Below are positions 8,297 to 15,826 of a DNA stretch of 59,525 nucleotides, one piece after another. Position numbers and translations under genes: made by a program. Within the stretch, counting starts at the first letter, position 1. Each line of letters starts with the position of its first letter. The DNA is from Secundilactobacillus angelensis (lineage in GTDB: Bacteria > Bacillota > Bacilli > Lactobacillales > Lactobacillaceae): assembly GCF_012641075.1 (NCBI RefSeq), contig NZ_JAAXLJ010000016.1:1-59525 (forward strand). The letters run 5' to 3'. The notes beneath the pieces were generated by a model, which was given only the letters and a program-made list of their open reading frames with translations, was not told the origin of the DNA and ran no database searches.

Positions 8297-8642
8297 TAGT
8301 GATAACAACCTTTCTGGAATGACTTGTCTGCTGATCTATGCAATCGTCACCATGACAAACGCATTCTTCATTGCTGGCTAAAAGTAGTTCAGTCCCTTGC
8401 CTAAATTTAGCCGTAAATTCAGCCTGCAATGTATAATGCTGCCACTTACCCTCTTTACGTGCCGTGACGATCCCAGCATTTTGTAAAACTTTCATGTGGT
8501 GCGATAACGTTGGTTGTGAAAAATCAAAATGTTCTAAAATATCACAGGCACAAAGCGAACCGCAGGAAAGTAAATCAATGATTTTGAGACGATTAGGGTC
8601 AGCCATTGCTTTTAGCATTAGCACATAATTTTGATAATCCAT
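8283..8642 (-). CDS. arsR: ArsR arsenite-responsive repressor
   Basis: A 119-residue winged-helix repressor. SLCACDILEHF supplies the As(III) thiolates Cys31 and Cys33 just before the recognition helix FSQPTLSHHMKVL, and the wing is ARKEGKWQHYTL. An extra Cys-rich tail (EECVCHGDDC) may add metal ligands. This site differs from that of the cad regulator in the same element. It is the promoter-proximal gene of the ars operon and has two operators upstream (8662-8704). A stop-overlap with arsD follows. Confidence 0.93.
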   Translation of the reverse strand: MDYQNYVLMLKAMADPNRLKIIDLLSCGSLCACDILEHFDFSQPTLSHHMKVLQNAGIVTARKEGKWQHYTLQAEFTAKFRQGTELLLASNEECVCHGDDCIDQQTSHSRKVVITNEKS

Positions 8643-8661
8643 TGACGTTCTCCCCTCACAA

Positions 8662-8715
8662 ATATAGACACGTATCTATATCTACAATATAGACCTATAT
8701 CTATGTAAACGTCAA
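8662..8715 (-). promoter_or_regulatory. ars promoter with two ArsR operators
   Basis: On the minus strand TTGACG (8715-8710) and TATATT (8691-8686) are 18 bp apart. Two copies of ATAGA-N6-TCTAT lie at 8664-8679 (7-bp arms at 8662-8668 and 8675-8681) and 8689-8704, centres 25 bp apart. One overlaps the core promoter and the other the start region. Confidence 0.7.
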
Positions 8716-8727
8716 GCATTATTTCAG

Positions 8728-8756
8728 CTAATCTTTTTTCGATTAGTTTGCTTTTT
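8728..8756 (+). repeat. Cargo-flanking hairpin motif, copy 2
   Basis: CTAATC (8728-8733), T6C loop, GATTAG (8741-8746), then TTTGCTTTTT. It matches copy 1 at 825 in loop, stem and 3' tail, with one compensated base pair. It lies just upstream of the ars promoter and at the start of the leader of the excisionase gene. Confidence 0.5.
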
Positions 8757-8759
8757 GGG

Positions 8760-9130
8760 TTTCATTTTCTATTTTTATCTGTATGTATATAGTGAGCAGG
8801 CAATAACACCTGTGAGTCCTTTGAAAACTGAATATTGCTACCCTGACTTTCTGACTTTACTTGAACTGTTGATCTGCGGACGCCATGACCAGAAGTGCGA
8901 GCGCCTCCCACACTTTGATTACGATTTTTAACTGATGATCGTACAAGTTAAGTCAATAATGATACTTCCGCGAGGCTCCCACGTAAGCAGGAGAGGTGAA
9001 ATTCCTATGTCCGTTAGTGACGGAACTGGGTAGCAAGTTTTCCGACACAATTGAGCTGCACTTATTCCCCAATCCTGTTAATATGGAAGCTAAGATATAC
9101 GGTCTAGCTTCCAGCGAAAGGAGGCTAATT
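8760..9130 (+). ncRNA. Structured non-coding leader upstream of the excisionase/integrase genes
   Basis: No gene is evident in these 370 bp. Three local stems stand out: CTCC/GGAG enclosing CACGTAAGCA near 8975; TCCGT-TAGTG-ACGGA near 9010; and TGGAAGCTA (9084-9092) with TAGCTTCCA (9105-9113), 4 bp ahead of the AAAGGAGG of the next gene. The last could control access to that RBS. The family of Lacto-int RNAs, reported near integrase genes of Lactobacillales, is a possible match, as is an oriT- or Xis-binding region. None of these can be confirmed without a covariance search. Confidence 0.4.
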
Positions 9131-9379
9131 ATGGTTCACGTTGTCACTATGACTAAACATGAACTTGTGGCTTTAGGATATGGACCTTGGGCTTCTAAAG
9201 ACATTATCAGACGTGCAAAGCTGTTAATGGTTCAGAAAGGCTGTCCATATTACGAGTCACCAAAGCTAGGCCGCGTTCCAGTAACTGCGGTTGAAGAAGT
9301 ATTAGGTCTTACGCTCAATGCGCGAACTCTTTCAGAGTTAGCTAAAATCGGTGCATCTGCGTCAGAGGAGCAATCATAA
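9131..9379 (+). CDS. DUF3173 protein, probable excisionase
   Basis: An 82-residue basic protein with the DUF3173 pattern: TKHELVALGYGPWASKDIIR, AKLLMVQKGCPYYESPKLGR, then VPVTAVEEVLGL. This reads as a small winged-helix DNA-binding protein. Genes of this family sit directly upstream of tyrosine integrases in many ICEs of Streptococcus and Lactobacillus and probably act as recombination directionality factors (context inference). AAAGGAGG (9117-9124) fixes the ATG at 9131; longer upstream reading is not supported. Its stop overlaps the integrase ATG by one base, so the two are translationally coupled. Confidence 0.85.
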   Translation: MVHVVTMTKHELVALGYGPWASKDIIRRAKLLMVQKGCPYYESPKLGRVPVTAVEEVLGLTLNARTLSELAKIGASASEEQS

Positions 9380-10614
9380 TGACAAAGACAACCGAAGTAA
9401 TAAAAAAAGCAAAAGACGGCACCTATTATTTCCGTGCCAACATTGGTGTGGATGAACGAACTGGTAAACGTGTCCAAAAACGCCGTAGCGGATTTAAAAC
9501 AATGCGTGAAGCAAAGACTGCTTATCGTGATTTAATGGCGAATGGGGTTAAAGAAGGTTCAACAGATCAGATTACCTTTGGTGACTTCTGCCAGCAATTC
9601 TTTATTCCTTGGTATGAAGGTCATGTCAAAAAGGCTACTTTTGACAGTCGCGTTAGCGTCTTTCGAAAGCAATTCAAAGGATTTAACAAGTATTTCATTA
9701 ACAAAATTACGCCGGTGGACATACAGAAATGGCAAATCATGATGAAGAGTCAAGTAAGTAATTCATACACCCGCCTAGTTCAATGCTTGTTATCTTTGGT
9801 TTTTGATCGTGCAATTGTACTAGGATTCTGTGAAGAGAATCCAACAAAAATTGTTGGCAATTTAAAGAAGGAAAAGAAGAAAGTCGATTTCTGGACTAAA
9901 GCCGAGTTTGAGAAAGTTATTTCCTTAATGGATCTTAATGACTACTATCAGCGTTTCAATTTCACCACAATTTGGCTTCTATTTATGACCGGTGCCCGCA
10001 TCGGTGAAGCAACCGCTCTTCAGTGGGAAGACGTTGATTTTAAAGCCGGTACGATCCGGATCAACAAAACACTTTATTATTTAAATGCGTTTAACTATGA
10101 ATTTACTTCACCCAAAACTCGCGCCAGTGCTCGGACAGTTCCGTTAGACAAAAAGACACTTGAATATCTCTCCGAGTGGAAAGAGATTCAAGCGTCTGAA
10201 GTTAAAACAGATTTTGTGCTTTCATACAATGGTGTGCCAACTACTCGCGGATCACTGTCTCAAGTAATCAACGTCTATTCTAAGGCCGCGAATGTTCATC
10301 GAATTCGTGTCCACGCGCTTCGACATTCTCATGCTTCCTTGTTAATTAGTATTGGGGAAAACCCATTAATTATTAAGGAACGTTTGGGACATGAAGACAT
10401 TCAAACAACTTTAGGAACTTATGGACATCTATATCCAAATAGTAACTTTGAGACAGCACAACACCTTAATGGTCTAGTTGATTTCACTCCGGCGGATCAT
10501 TCAGTCGTTGTCCCCACTCGTAATCAGTTTACGGGCAAGAAACACATTACTGGTGCCATTTCGGTGCCAGCAACGGGAAATACAGAAGAAAAGAGTCAAG
10601 AAACGCCGGTATAA
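9379..10614 (+). CDS. int: Tyrosine site-specific integrase
   Basis: A 411-residue tyrosine recombinase. Residues 1 to 55 form the arm-type DNA-binding domain (DGTYYFRANIGVDERTGKRV), 65 to 165 the SAM-like core-binding domain, and 170 to 365 the catalytic domain. Active-site residues are visible: Arg207 in GARIGEA, Lys246, His312 and Arg315 in HALRH, His338 in LGHED and Tyr348 in TYGHLYP. A 40-residue Thr/Pro-containing tail follows. It catalyses insertion and excision at the guaA 3' end, which lies 23 bp downstream. All key residues are present, so it should be active. Confidence 0.95.
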   Translation: MTKTTEVIKKAKDGTYYFRANIGVDERTGKRVQKRRSGFKTMREAKTAYRDLMANGVKEGSTDQITFGDFCQQFFIPWYEGHVKKATFDSRVSVFRKQFKGFNKYFINKITPVDIQKWQIMMKSQVSNSYTRLVQCLLSLVFDRAIVLGFCEENPTKIVGNLKKEKKKVDFWTKAEFEKVISLMDLNDYYQRFNFTTIWLLFMTGARIGEATALQWEDVDFKAGTIRINKTLYYLNAFNYEFTSPKTRASARTVPLDKKTLEYLSEWKEIQASEVKTDFVLSYNGVPTTRGSLSQVINVYSKAANVHRIRVHALRHSHASLLISIGENPLIIKERLGHEDIQTTLGTYGHLYPNSNFETAQHLNGLVDFTPADHSVVVPTRNQFTGKKHITGAISVPATGNTEEKSQETPV

Positions 10615-10631
10615 CGGTATTTATATCTTAG

Positions 10632-10665
10632 CTTCTACTATTCCCACTCAATCGTCGAAGGCGGC
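10632..10665. other. Probable attachment site (att) at the guaA 3' end
   Basis: The integrase gene stops 23 bp before the guaA stop codon (10638-10640). Elements with integrases so placed recombine in the last codons of guaA, which encode a conserved TIEWE end. The exact core cannot be defined because the matching repeat lies outside the window. Confidence 0.55.
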
Positions 10666-12197
10666 TTACTCGTAACATCATACACTATCCGGTTAACATG
10701 CTTCACTTCGTTTACGATACGTGTTGAAATCTGAGCTAACACTTCGTATGGAATGTGTGCAAAGTCCGCAGTCATCCCATCAATAGAAGTTACGGCACGG
10801 ATACCAACGGTGTAATCATATGTCCGGCCGTCACCCATGACACCGACAGAACGGATACCTGGCAGAACAGTGAAGTATTGCCAGATGTCGCGGTCTAAGC
10901 CGGCTTTTTTGATTTCGTCACGGAGGATAAAGTCACTATCACGAACGATTTCCAGTTTTTCAGGAGTAATTTCACCAATCACCCGGATTCCTAAACCAGG
11001 ACCTGGGAATGGCTGACGCCAAACGAGATCTGAAGGCATGCCCAACTTCTCGCCCAATTCACGTGCTTCGTCTTTAAACAAAGTCCGTAATGGTTCGATC
11101 AGTTGGAACTTCATGTCTTCCGGCAGGCCACCCACGTTATGGTGGGACTTAATAGTTTGAGCAGTATCAGTACCGGACTCAACTACATCGGTGTACAAAG
11201 TACCTTGAGCTAAGAAGTCGATTCCATCCAGCTTTTGAGCTTCATCGTTAAACACTTGGATGAACTCGTTACCAATGATCTTCCGCTTCTTTTCAGGTTC
11301 GCTAACACTCTTTAGCTTGGATAAGAACCGATCAGCAGCATCAACTTGAATAATGTTCAAGCCAAACTTGCCCTTCAGACTATCCATAACCTGTTCAGCT
11401 TCGCCCTTTCGTAAAAGGCCGTGGTCTACAAAAATGGAAGTCAGCTGATTGCCGATGGCTTTGTGTAACAGCACACCCACAACGGATGAATCCACACCGC
11501 CGGAAAGTCCTAGCAGTACCTTCTTGTCACCAACAGTTTCACGAATATGTTGAATCTGCAGATCAATGAAATCATCCATTGACCAGTTAGCTTCAGCATG
11601 GCAAACATCGAAGGCAAAGTGCTTCAAAATATCGTTACCGTAGTCGGTGTTACGCACTTCAGCATGGAATTGAATCCCATAGAAATTCCGTGCGGTGTCC
11701 TGCATTGCGGAAATTGGGCATTCAGGACTAGTAGCAACCGCGGTAAAGCCTTCTGGCACTTCAGTGACTAAATCACCGTGGCTCATCCAGACGTTTTGTT
11801 CCTTAGGCGTGTTGGCAAATAACTTGGCATCATCACTGGTCACGGTAATGGCTGCACGACCGTATTGACCGTTATCAGACTTCACTTGACCACCTAAATT
11901 GTAAGCCATTAACTGCATCCCATAACAAATTCCCAGAATTGGAATACCTAACTTGAAAATCTCAGGGTCGACCCGCAGCGCGTCCTCAGCGTACACACTG
12001 TTGGGCCCACCAGAAAAGATGATACCCTTGGGATTTAGAGCTTTTACTTCGTCAGCAGTGATCTCGTGGGACATCAATTCAGAGTAGATACCCAGGTCAC
12101 GGATCCGACGCGTAATGAGCTGATTGTACTGTGAACCGAAGTCCAGCACAATGATCTTATCAAAGGACGATAAATCCACCTTTGCCAATCCATTCAC
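10638..12197 (-). CDS. guaA: GMP synthase (glutamine-hydrolysing)
   Basis: A 519-residue GMP synthetase converting XMP, ATP and glutamine to GMP. The N-terminal class I amidotransferase has Cys91 in LGICYGMQ and His178/Glu180 in QFHAE. The ATP pyrophosphatase domain has SGGVDS at 232-237. The C-terminal dimerisation domain ends in [15 protein letters not shown] precedes the ATG. The gene is complete despite abutting the mobile element, so integration has kept or restored its 3' end. Confidence 0.98.
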   Translation of the reverse strand: MNGLAKVDLSSFDKIIVLDFGSQYNQLITRRIRDLGIYSELMSHEITADEVKALNPKGIIFSGGPNSVYAEDALRVDPEIFKLGIPILGICYGMQLMAYNLGGQVKSDNGQYGRAAITVTSDDAKLFANTPKEQNVWMSHGDLVTEVPEGFTAVATSPECPISAMQDTARNFYGIQFHAEVRNTDYGNDILKHFAFDVCHAEANWSMDDFIDLQIQHIRETVGDKKVLLGLSGGVDSSVVGVLLHKAIGNQLTSIFVDHGLLRKGEAEQVMDSLKGKFGLNIIQVDAADRFLSKLKSVSEPEKKRKIIGNEFIQVFNDEAQKLDGIDFLAQGTLYTDVVESGTDTAQTIKSHHNVGGLPEDMKFQLIEPLRTLFKDEARELGEKLGMPSDLVWRQPFPGPGLGIRVIGEITPEKLEIVRDSDFILRDEIKKAGLDRDIWQYFTVLPGIRSVGVMGDGRTYDYTVGIRAVTSIDGMTADFAHIPYEVLAQISTRIVNEVKHVNRIVYDVTSKPPSTIEWE

Positions 12198-12235
12198 ACC
12201 TTTCTTATTAAACAGAGCTTGAAACCATTAGTTAT

Positions 12236-12264
12236 ACTATACAGATTCTTGTAATAACGGTCAA
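12236..12264 (-). promoter_or_regulatory. guaA promoter
   Basis: On the minus strand TTGACC (12264-12259) and TATAGT (12241-12236) are separated by 17 bp, giving a leader of about 30 nt. No purine riboswitch is seen. Confidence 0.65.
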
Positions 12265-12375
12265 TCAAAATGAGGAAGATTTAATCGTTCGGATTTTATC
12301 AACTAATTTCAATTATGGCAAGCCTGAACACTCACAAATAACCGTATTTTACTAACATCTAGCCAAAAAGACCAG

Positions 12376-13299
12376 TTATGACTTCCGCAACATGACCTGA
12401 TCGATAATGTGCTGCTCACCCTTATGGATGATCAAATCGGCTCGACTGCGAGTAGGCAAAATGTAATCTTCCAAATTTGGCAGATCAACGCTATACCAGA
12501 TATTCTTAGCGGACTCCACAGCGTGCTTCAGCGGCACCTTAGTATAGGAATGGTAATAGTTATCGGGGTCATTTTCTGCCAGCTTCAGCAGGGCTTTAAA
12601 CCGCTCCAGATACCATTCTTCAATCAACTTTGGTCGTGCATCCACATAAATGGAAAAGTCGGTGAAATCGGAAACGTAAATTTGCTCAGAACTTGGTAGT
12701 TGCAACGTATTGATTCCTTCGATAATCAAAACGTCTGGCCGCTCAATTTCTTGAACTTCATCCGGCACAATATCGTAATTCTTGTGGGAATACACCGGCA
12801 CCTCCATCAGCTCTTTACCCGATTTAACATCGTTTAAAAAGGTGATCAACGCCTTCATGTCGTAACTTTCCGGGAAACCCTTGCGTGTCAGCAGCCCGCG
12901 CTTCTTTAGTTCAGCGGTGGAGTAGAGAAAGCCATCGGTCGTCAGCATTTCAATGCGCCTTCTAGGAAAGAAGTGATTCATCAGCACTTTCAGTAGCCGC
13001 GCCGTAGTACTCTTTCCCACTGCCACACTACCGGCAATCCCAATAATGTAAGGCACCTGTCGCGGATTCTGTCGCAAAAAGTTGGCTTTGGAATTTTGCC
13101 AGACATCAAAGTGCTTGATCAAAAGCCCCAGGTAGTGAATCAAAGGAATGTAAATATCCTGCACGTCCTGCACCGAAATGCGGTCGTTAAAGGCTTGAAT
13201 CTGCTTCAAACTTGCTTGGGTCAGCGGCACCGATGCTTCCTGATAAAAATCGCGCCATTCATTTTTGCTAAATACATCGTAATTCATCATATCAGTCAT
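12376..13299 (-). CDS. coaA: Pantothenate kinase, type I
   Basis: A 307-residue bacterial CoaA that phosphorylates pantothenate in the first step of CoA synthesis. The P-loop GSVAVGKST is at residues 90 to 98, and the CoaA signatures TTDGFLYSTAELKKRGLL and GFPESYD follow. The length is standard (about 310). GATGAGG lies roughly 10 bp before the ATG; an ATG four codons in is an alternative start. Type I enzymes are normally feedback-inhibited by CoA (family knowledge). Confidence 0.96.
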   Translation of the reverse strand: MTDMMNYDVFSKNEWRDFYQEASVPLTQASLKQIQAFNDRISVQDVQDIYIPLIHYLGLLIKHFDVWQNSKANFLRQNPRQVPYIIGIAGSVAVGKSTTARLLKVLMNHFFPRRRIEMLTTDGFLYSTAELKKRGLLTRKGFPESYDMKALITFLNDVKSGKELMEVPVYSHKNYDIVPDEVQEIERPDVLIIEGINTLQLPSSEQIYVSDFTDFSIYVDARPKLIEEWYLERFKALLKLAENDPDNYYHSYTKVPLKHAVESAKNIWYSVDLPNLEDYILPTRSRADLIIHKGEQHIIDQVMLRKS

Positions 13300-13388
13300 T
13301 CATGTCAGCCTCATCATATTCCGTAAATACTAAATTGAGTTCATTATACACGAGCCATCACGTCTGCGCTATAACGCGTTGTGATAAC

Positions 13389-13427
13389 TTAAAAGCGATC
13401 GAACCGCAAAGATTCAATCGCTTTTAA
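13389..13427. terminator. Bidirectional-looking terminator of helD
   Basis: TTAAAAGCGAT (13389-13399) pairs with ATCGCTTTTAA (13417-13427) around a 17-nt loop. It lies 3 bp behind the helD stop and is flanked by A and T tracts. Confidence 0.8.
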
Positions 13428-13429
13428 AT

Positions 13430-15724
13430 TTACTCTTTTACATACTCATCATCAGGCACGTTATCAAACAGTGGTGACAGCTCATCCGTTGCCAACACCG
13501 TCAGTTCATGCATCGCCCGTGAACAAATCGTGTACATCAACTGACGTTCATCATCCTGATGGTAATTCTTCGCGGAGGCTTCCCAAACGATGACCGCGTC
13601 GAATTCCAACCCCTTAGCTAAGAACGACGGTACGATGATAACCCCTGGCGCCAACCGTTGATTCTCCGATTGGATCAAGGTCGCCTTCACTCCGGCAGCC
13701 TGTAAATCATCCGCCAGCTTACGACAATCTGTCAATGACTTACCAATGATAGCGGTAGATTCATTTTCGTTATTGTTAGCCCGCAACTGCTCAATCAGCC
13801 GCTTCAACGTTGCTTGCCGGTCAGGTTGGACGCTGATCACTGGCAAAGCACCATCCCGCGCAAAGGCCTTCACCGCTTCCCCGTTCACTAAGATGTGGCG
13901 GGTAAAATCGGTGATTTGGGCGGTTGAACGATACGATTGCGTTAACTGAACCACCCGGGTCTTTTCCGGATCAAACATGGTACTCAGTTCGCTCAGCAGT
14001 GACTTGCTATTTTCTTTGGTGAAAATGGCCTGGTTCAAATCACCCAACAAGGTGAACTTCGCCCGTGGATAACTGAACTTCAAGTAAGCCAGCTGGAATG
14101 GCGTATAGTCTTGAATTTCATCAATAAACACGTAGCGCATATCCTTTTCACCATGGTGGCCGGTCATCTTGTCGTACAGATACAGGTATGGTGAAATGTT
14201 ACTTAAAGTTATTTTCGACTGCTTAATGTCAGCCACGGTACGCTCAACGCTGGCTTTCCAGTCAGCCTTGGTAATACCGTACTCATCAAGGTTGATGATG
14301 GCTGGAATGCTTCGTAGCATATGAACCATCTGACCGTTAATACTTAAGAACCGGTTGCGCACAACGGCTTGTCGAATGGGTGCGAAGGCCTTCATGACGA
14401 TTTTTCTGGCGTAGAATTTGTATTCCTTGTCAGCGTCTTCAATCTCTTGTGGGTCTTCACCCTTCATCTGGTTCATTTCTTCTTGGCTGAGGTCTTGGAC
14501 GGCTTCTTCAACCCACTTAGCCCGCATCTCGGAACTGATTCGGCGATTGAGCAGCTTGACCAGCTGTTCGCGAGTGCCGTCCAAACGGTTGAACAGACGA
14601 TAATTTTCATTAAAACTATAGTAGATTTCGTGAATTTTCTCTTTGGTAAAGAACGGTTTTCCTTTGAAATTAATGTTCCGGAAAATCATGTCTTCTTTTT
14701 CCAAATGATTGGCGTAAGCGGTGACCGCATTGTAGAATACTAAACTGCCCTTTAGCGCGTCAATCCGCTTTTCAGCATCACTGTAATCTTCACTGAAGCG
14801 TTGTGCCAGCGTCTCCACGGACATCTTCGGTAACCGGTGGCCGGTATACTGGTAATACGTCATTTGGACCATGTTTTGCTCACCCAGTTCAGGCAGCACT
14901 TGGTCGATATAGTCGTTAAATAATTGGTTTGGTGAAAATAGGATCACTTGGCCGGACGTTAATTTTCCTCGATAACGGTACAGCAGCCAAGCCACTCGTT
15001 GTAGAACGGCCGCCGTTTTACCGGAACCCGCTGCCCCTTGAACGAACAACAGGTCGGACTTCGTATCCCGGATAATCTGGTTCTGCTCTTTTTGAATGGT
15101 AGTGACGATACTCTTCATCTTAGTATCGGACTGCTCACTCAAGGCGTCCAGCAACATCTGATCACCGACAGCTTCTTCAGTATCAAACACCGTTTTAATG
15201 GTGCCATCTTCGATCTGGAACTGACGCTTCAACTGCAAATTAACGGTTTGTTCCCCATCGGGCGTCTGGTAGGTCACGTCCCCTAAACCGCCATCGTAAT
15301 AAACACTAGAAATCGGCGCACGCCAGTCATATACTAGAAAACGATCAGGTTCGTCAGAAAAAGAAGCCAGCCCAATGTAAATGGTTTCTGATTTGGGCTC
15401 GCCAACTTCATGGAAATCAATTCGAGCGAAGTAGGGCGTCTTTTCCATTTTCTTCAACGTATTCAATTCATCCGTAGCATGCTGCCAGCTGTTTTGGCGT
15501 TCGCTGAGCTGTTGCTGTTGCGCATGAACGGACAGACCGGTTTCCATGATGCCTTCATAGGAATCGGTTTTCAGCCGTAATTCATTGACCAGATTACTGC
15601 GAATACCAGCCTCATCCGACTTTGCGTTGTCGATTCGTTCCTGCGATTTAGCCTGAGCAATTTTAATTTTATCAATGACGACGTTTAAATGTGCTTGTTC
15701 TTGCTGTTTAATCGTATCTGCCAT
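13430..15724 (-). CDS. helD: HelD-type UvrD-like helicase, RNA polymerase recycling factor
   Basis: A 764-residue superfamily 1 ATPase. The N-terminal coiled coil (about residues 1 to 100) is typical of HelD and probes the RNA polymerase channels. The Walker A motif is VQGAAGSGKTAAVLQRVAWL near residue 230, the Walker B motif is FIDEIQDYTPFQ, and later helicase motifs include LTQSYRST and the KGLEFDAVIVWEAS stretch. HelD uses ATP to remove stalled RNA polymerase from DNA and nucleic acid (family knowledge). It is monocistronic, with its own terminator, and divergent from the antiporter gene. Confidence 0.93.
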   Translation of the reverse strand: MADTIKQQEQAHLNVVIDKIKIAQAKSQERIDNAKSDEAGIRSNLVNELRLKTDSYEGIMETGLSVHAQQQQLSERQNSWQHATDELNTLKKMEKTPYFARIDFHEVGEPKSETIYIGLASFSDEPDRFLVYDWRAPISSVYYDGGLGDVTYQTPDGEQTVNLQLKRQFQIEDGTIKTVFDTEEAVGDQMLLDALSEQSDTKMKSIVTTIQKEQNQIIRDTKSDLLFVQGAAGSGKTAAVLQRVAWLLYRYRGKLTSGQVILFSPNQLFNDYIDQVLPELGEQNMVQMTYYQYTGHRLPKMSVETLAQRFSEDYSDAEKRIDALKGSLVFYNAVTAYANHLEKEDMIFRNINFKGKPFFTKEKIHEIYYSFNENYRLFNRLDGTREQLVKLLNRRISSEMRAKWVEEAVQDLSQEEMNQMKGEDPQEIEDADKEYKFYARKIVMKAFAPIRQAVVRNRFLSINGQMVHMLRSIPAIINLDEYGITKADWKASVERTVADIKQSKITLSNISPYLYLYDKMTGHHGEKDMRYVFIDEIQDYTPFQLAYLKFSYPRAKFTLLGDLNQAIFTKENSKSLLSELSTMFDPEKTRVVQLTQSYRSTAQITDFTRHILVNGEAVKAFARDGALPVISVQPDRQATLKRLIEQLRANNNENESTAIIGKSLTDCRKLADDLQAAGVKATLIQSENQRLAPGVIIVPSFLAKGLEFDAVIVWEASAKNYHQDDERQLMYTICSRAMHELTVLATDELSPLFDNVPDDEYVKE

Positions 15725-15826
15725 AGCGTCCTCCAGTCGTAAATTCGATATTAAAGTATATCACTAATTGCATCACATAAGAACCATCTAGCACTATTAT
15801 TCCTATAAATGATTCGAGGCAAAATT

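Larger units (their letters stand above)
1..10637. mobile_element. Right-hand end of an integrated (conjugative) element at guaA
   Basis: The segment left of guaA has the hallmarks of one end of an integrative element. A tyrosine integrase ends 23 bp from the guaA stop codon and is preceded by a DUF3173 excisionase-like gene. A Tn916 Orf7/Orf8-like regulator pair and metal-resistance cargo lie further in. The guaA 3' end is a known integration site for genomic islands and ICEs (family knowledge). The left boundary and any conjugation genes are outside the window, so autonomy and mobility cannot be judged here. Confidence 0.8.

Noticed and set aside
8970-9000. CTCC-CACGTAAGCA-GGAG as a proven oriT nick site
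   Set aside because: It has only a loose likeness to ICE nick regions and no relaxase gene is in the window. It is kept only as one option in the leader finding.
8996-9130. N-terminal extension of the DUF3173 protein from 8996
   Set aside because: The extra 45 residues match nothing in the family and run through the leader hairpins. The RBS AAAGGAGG fits the ATG at 9131.
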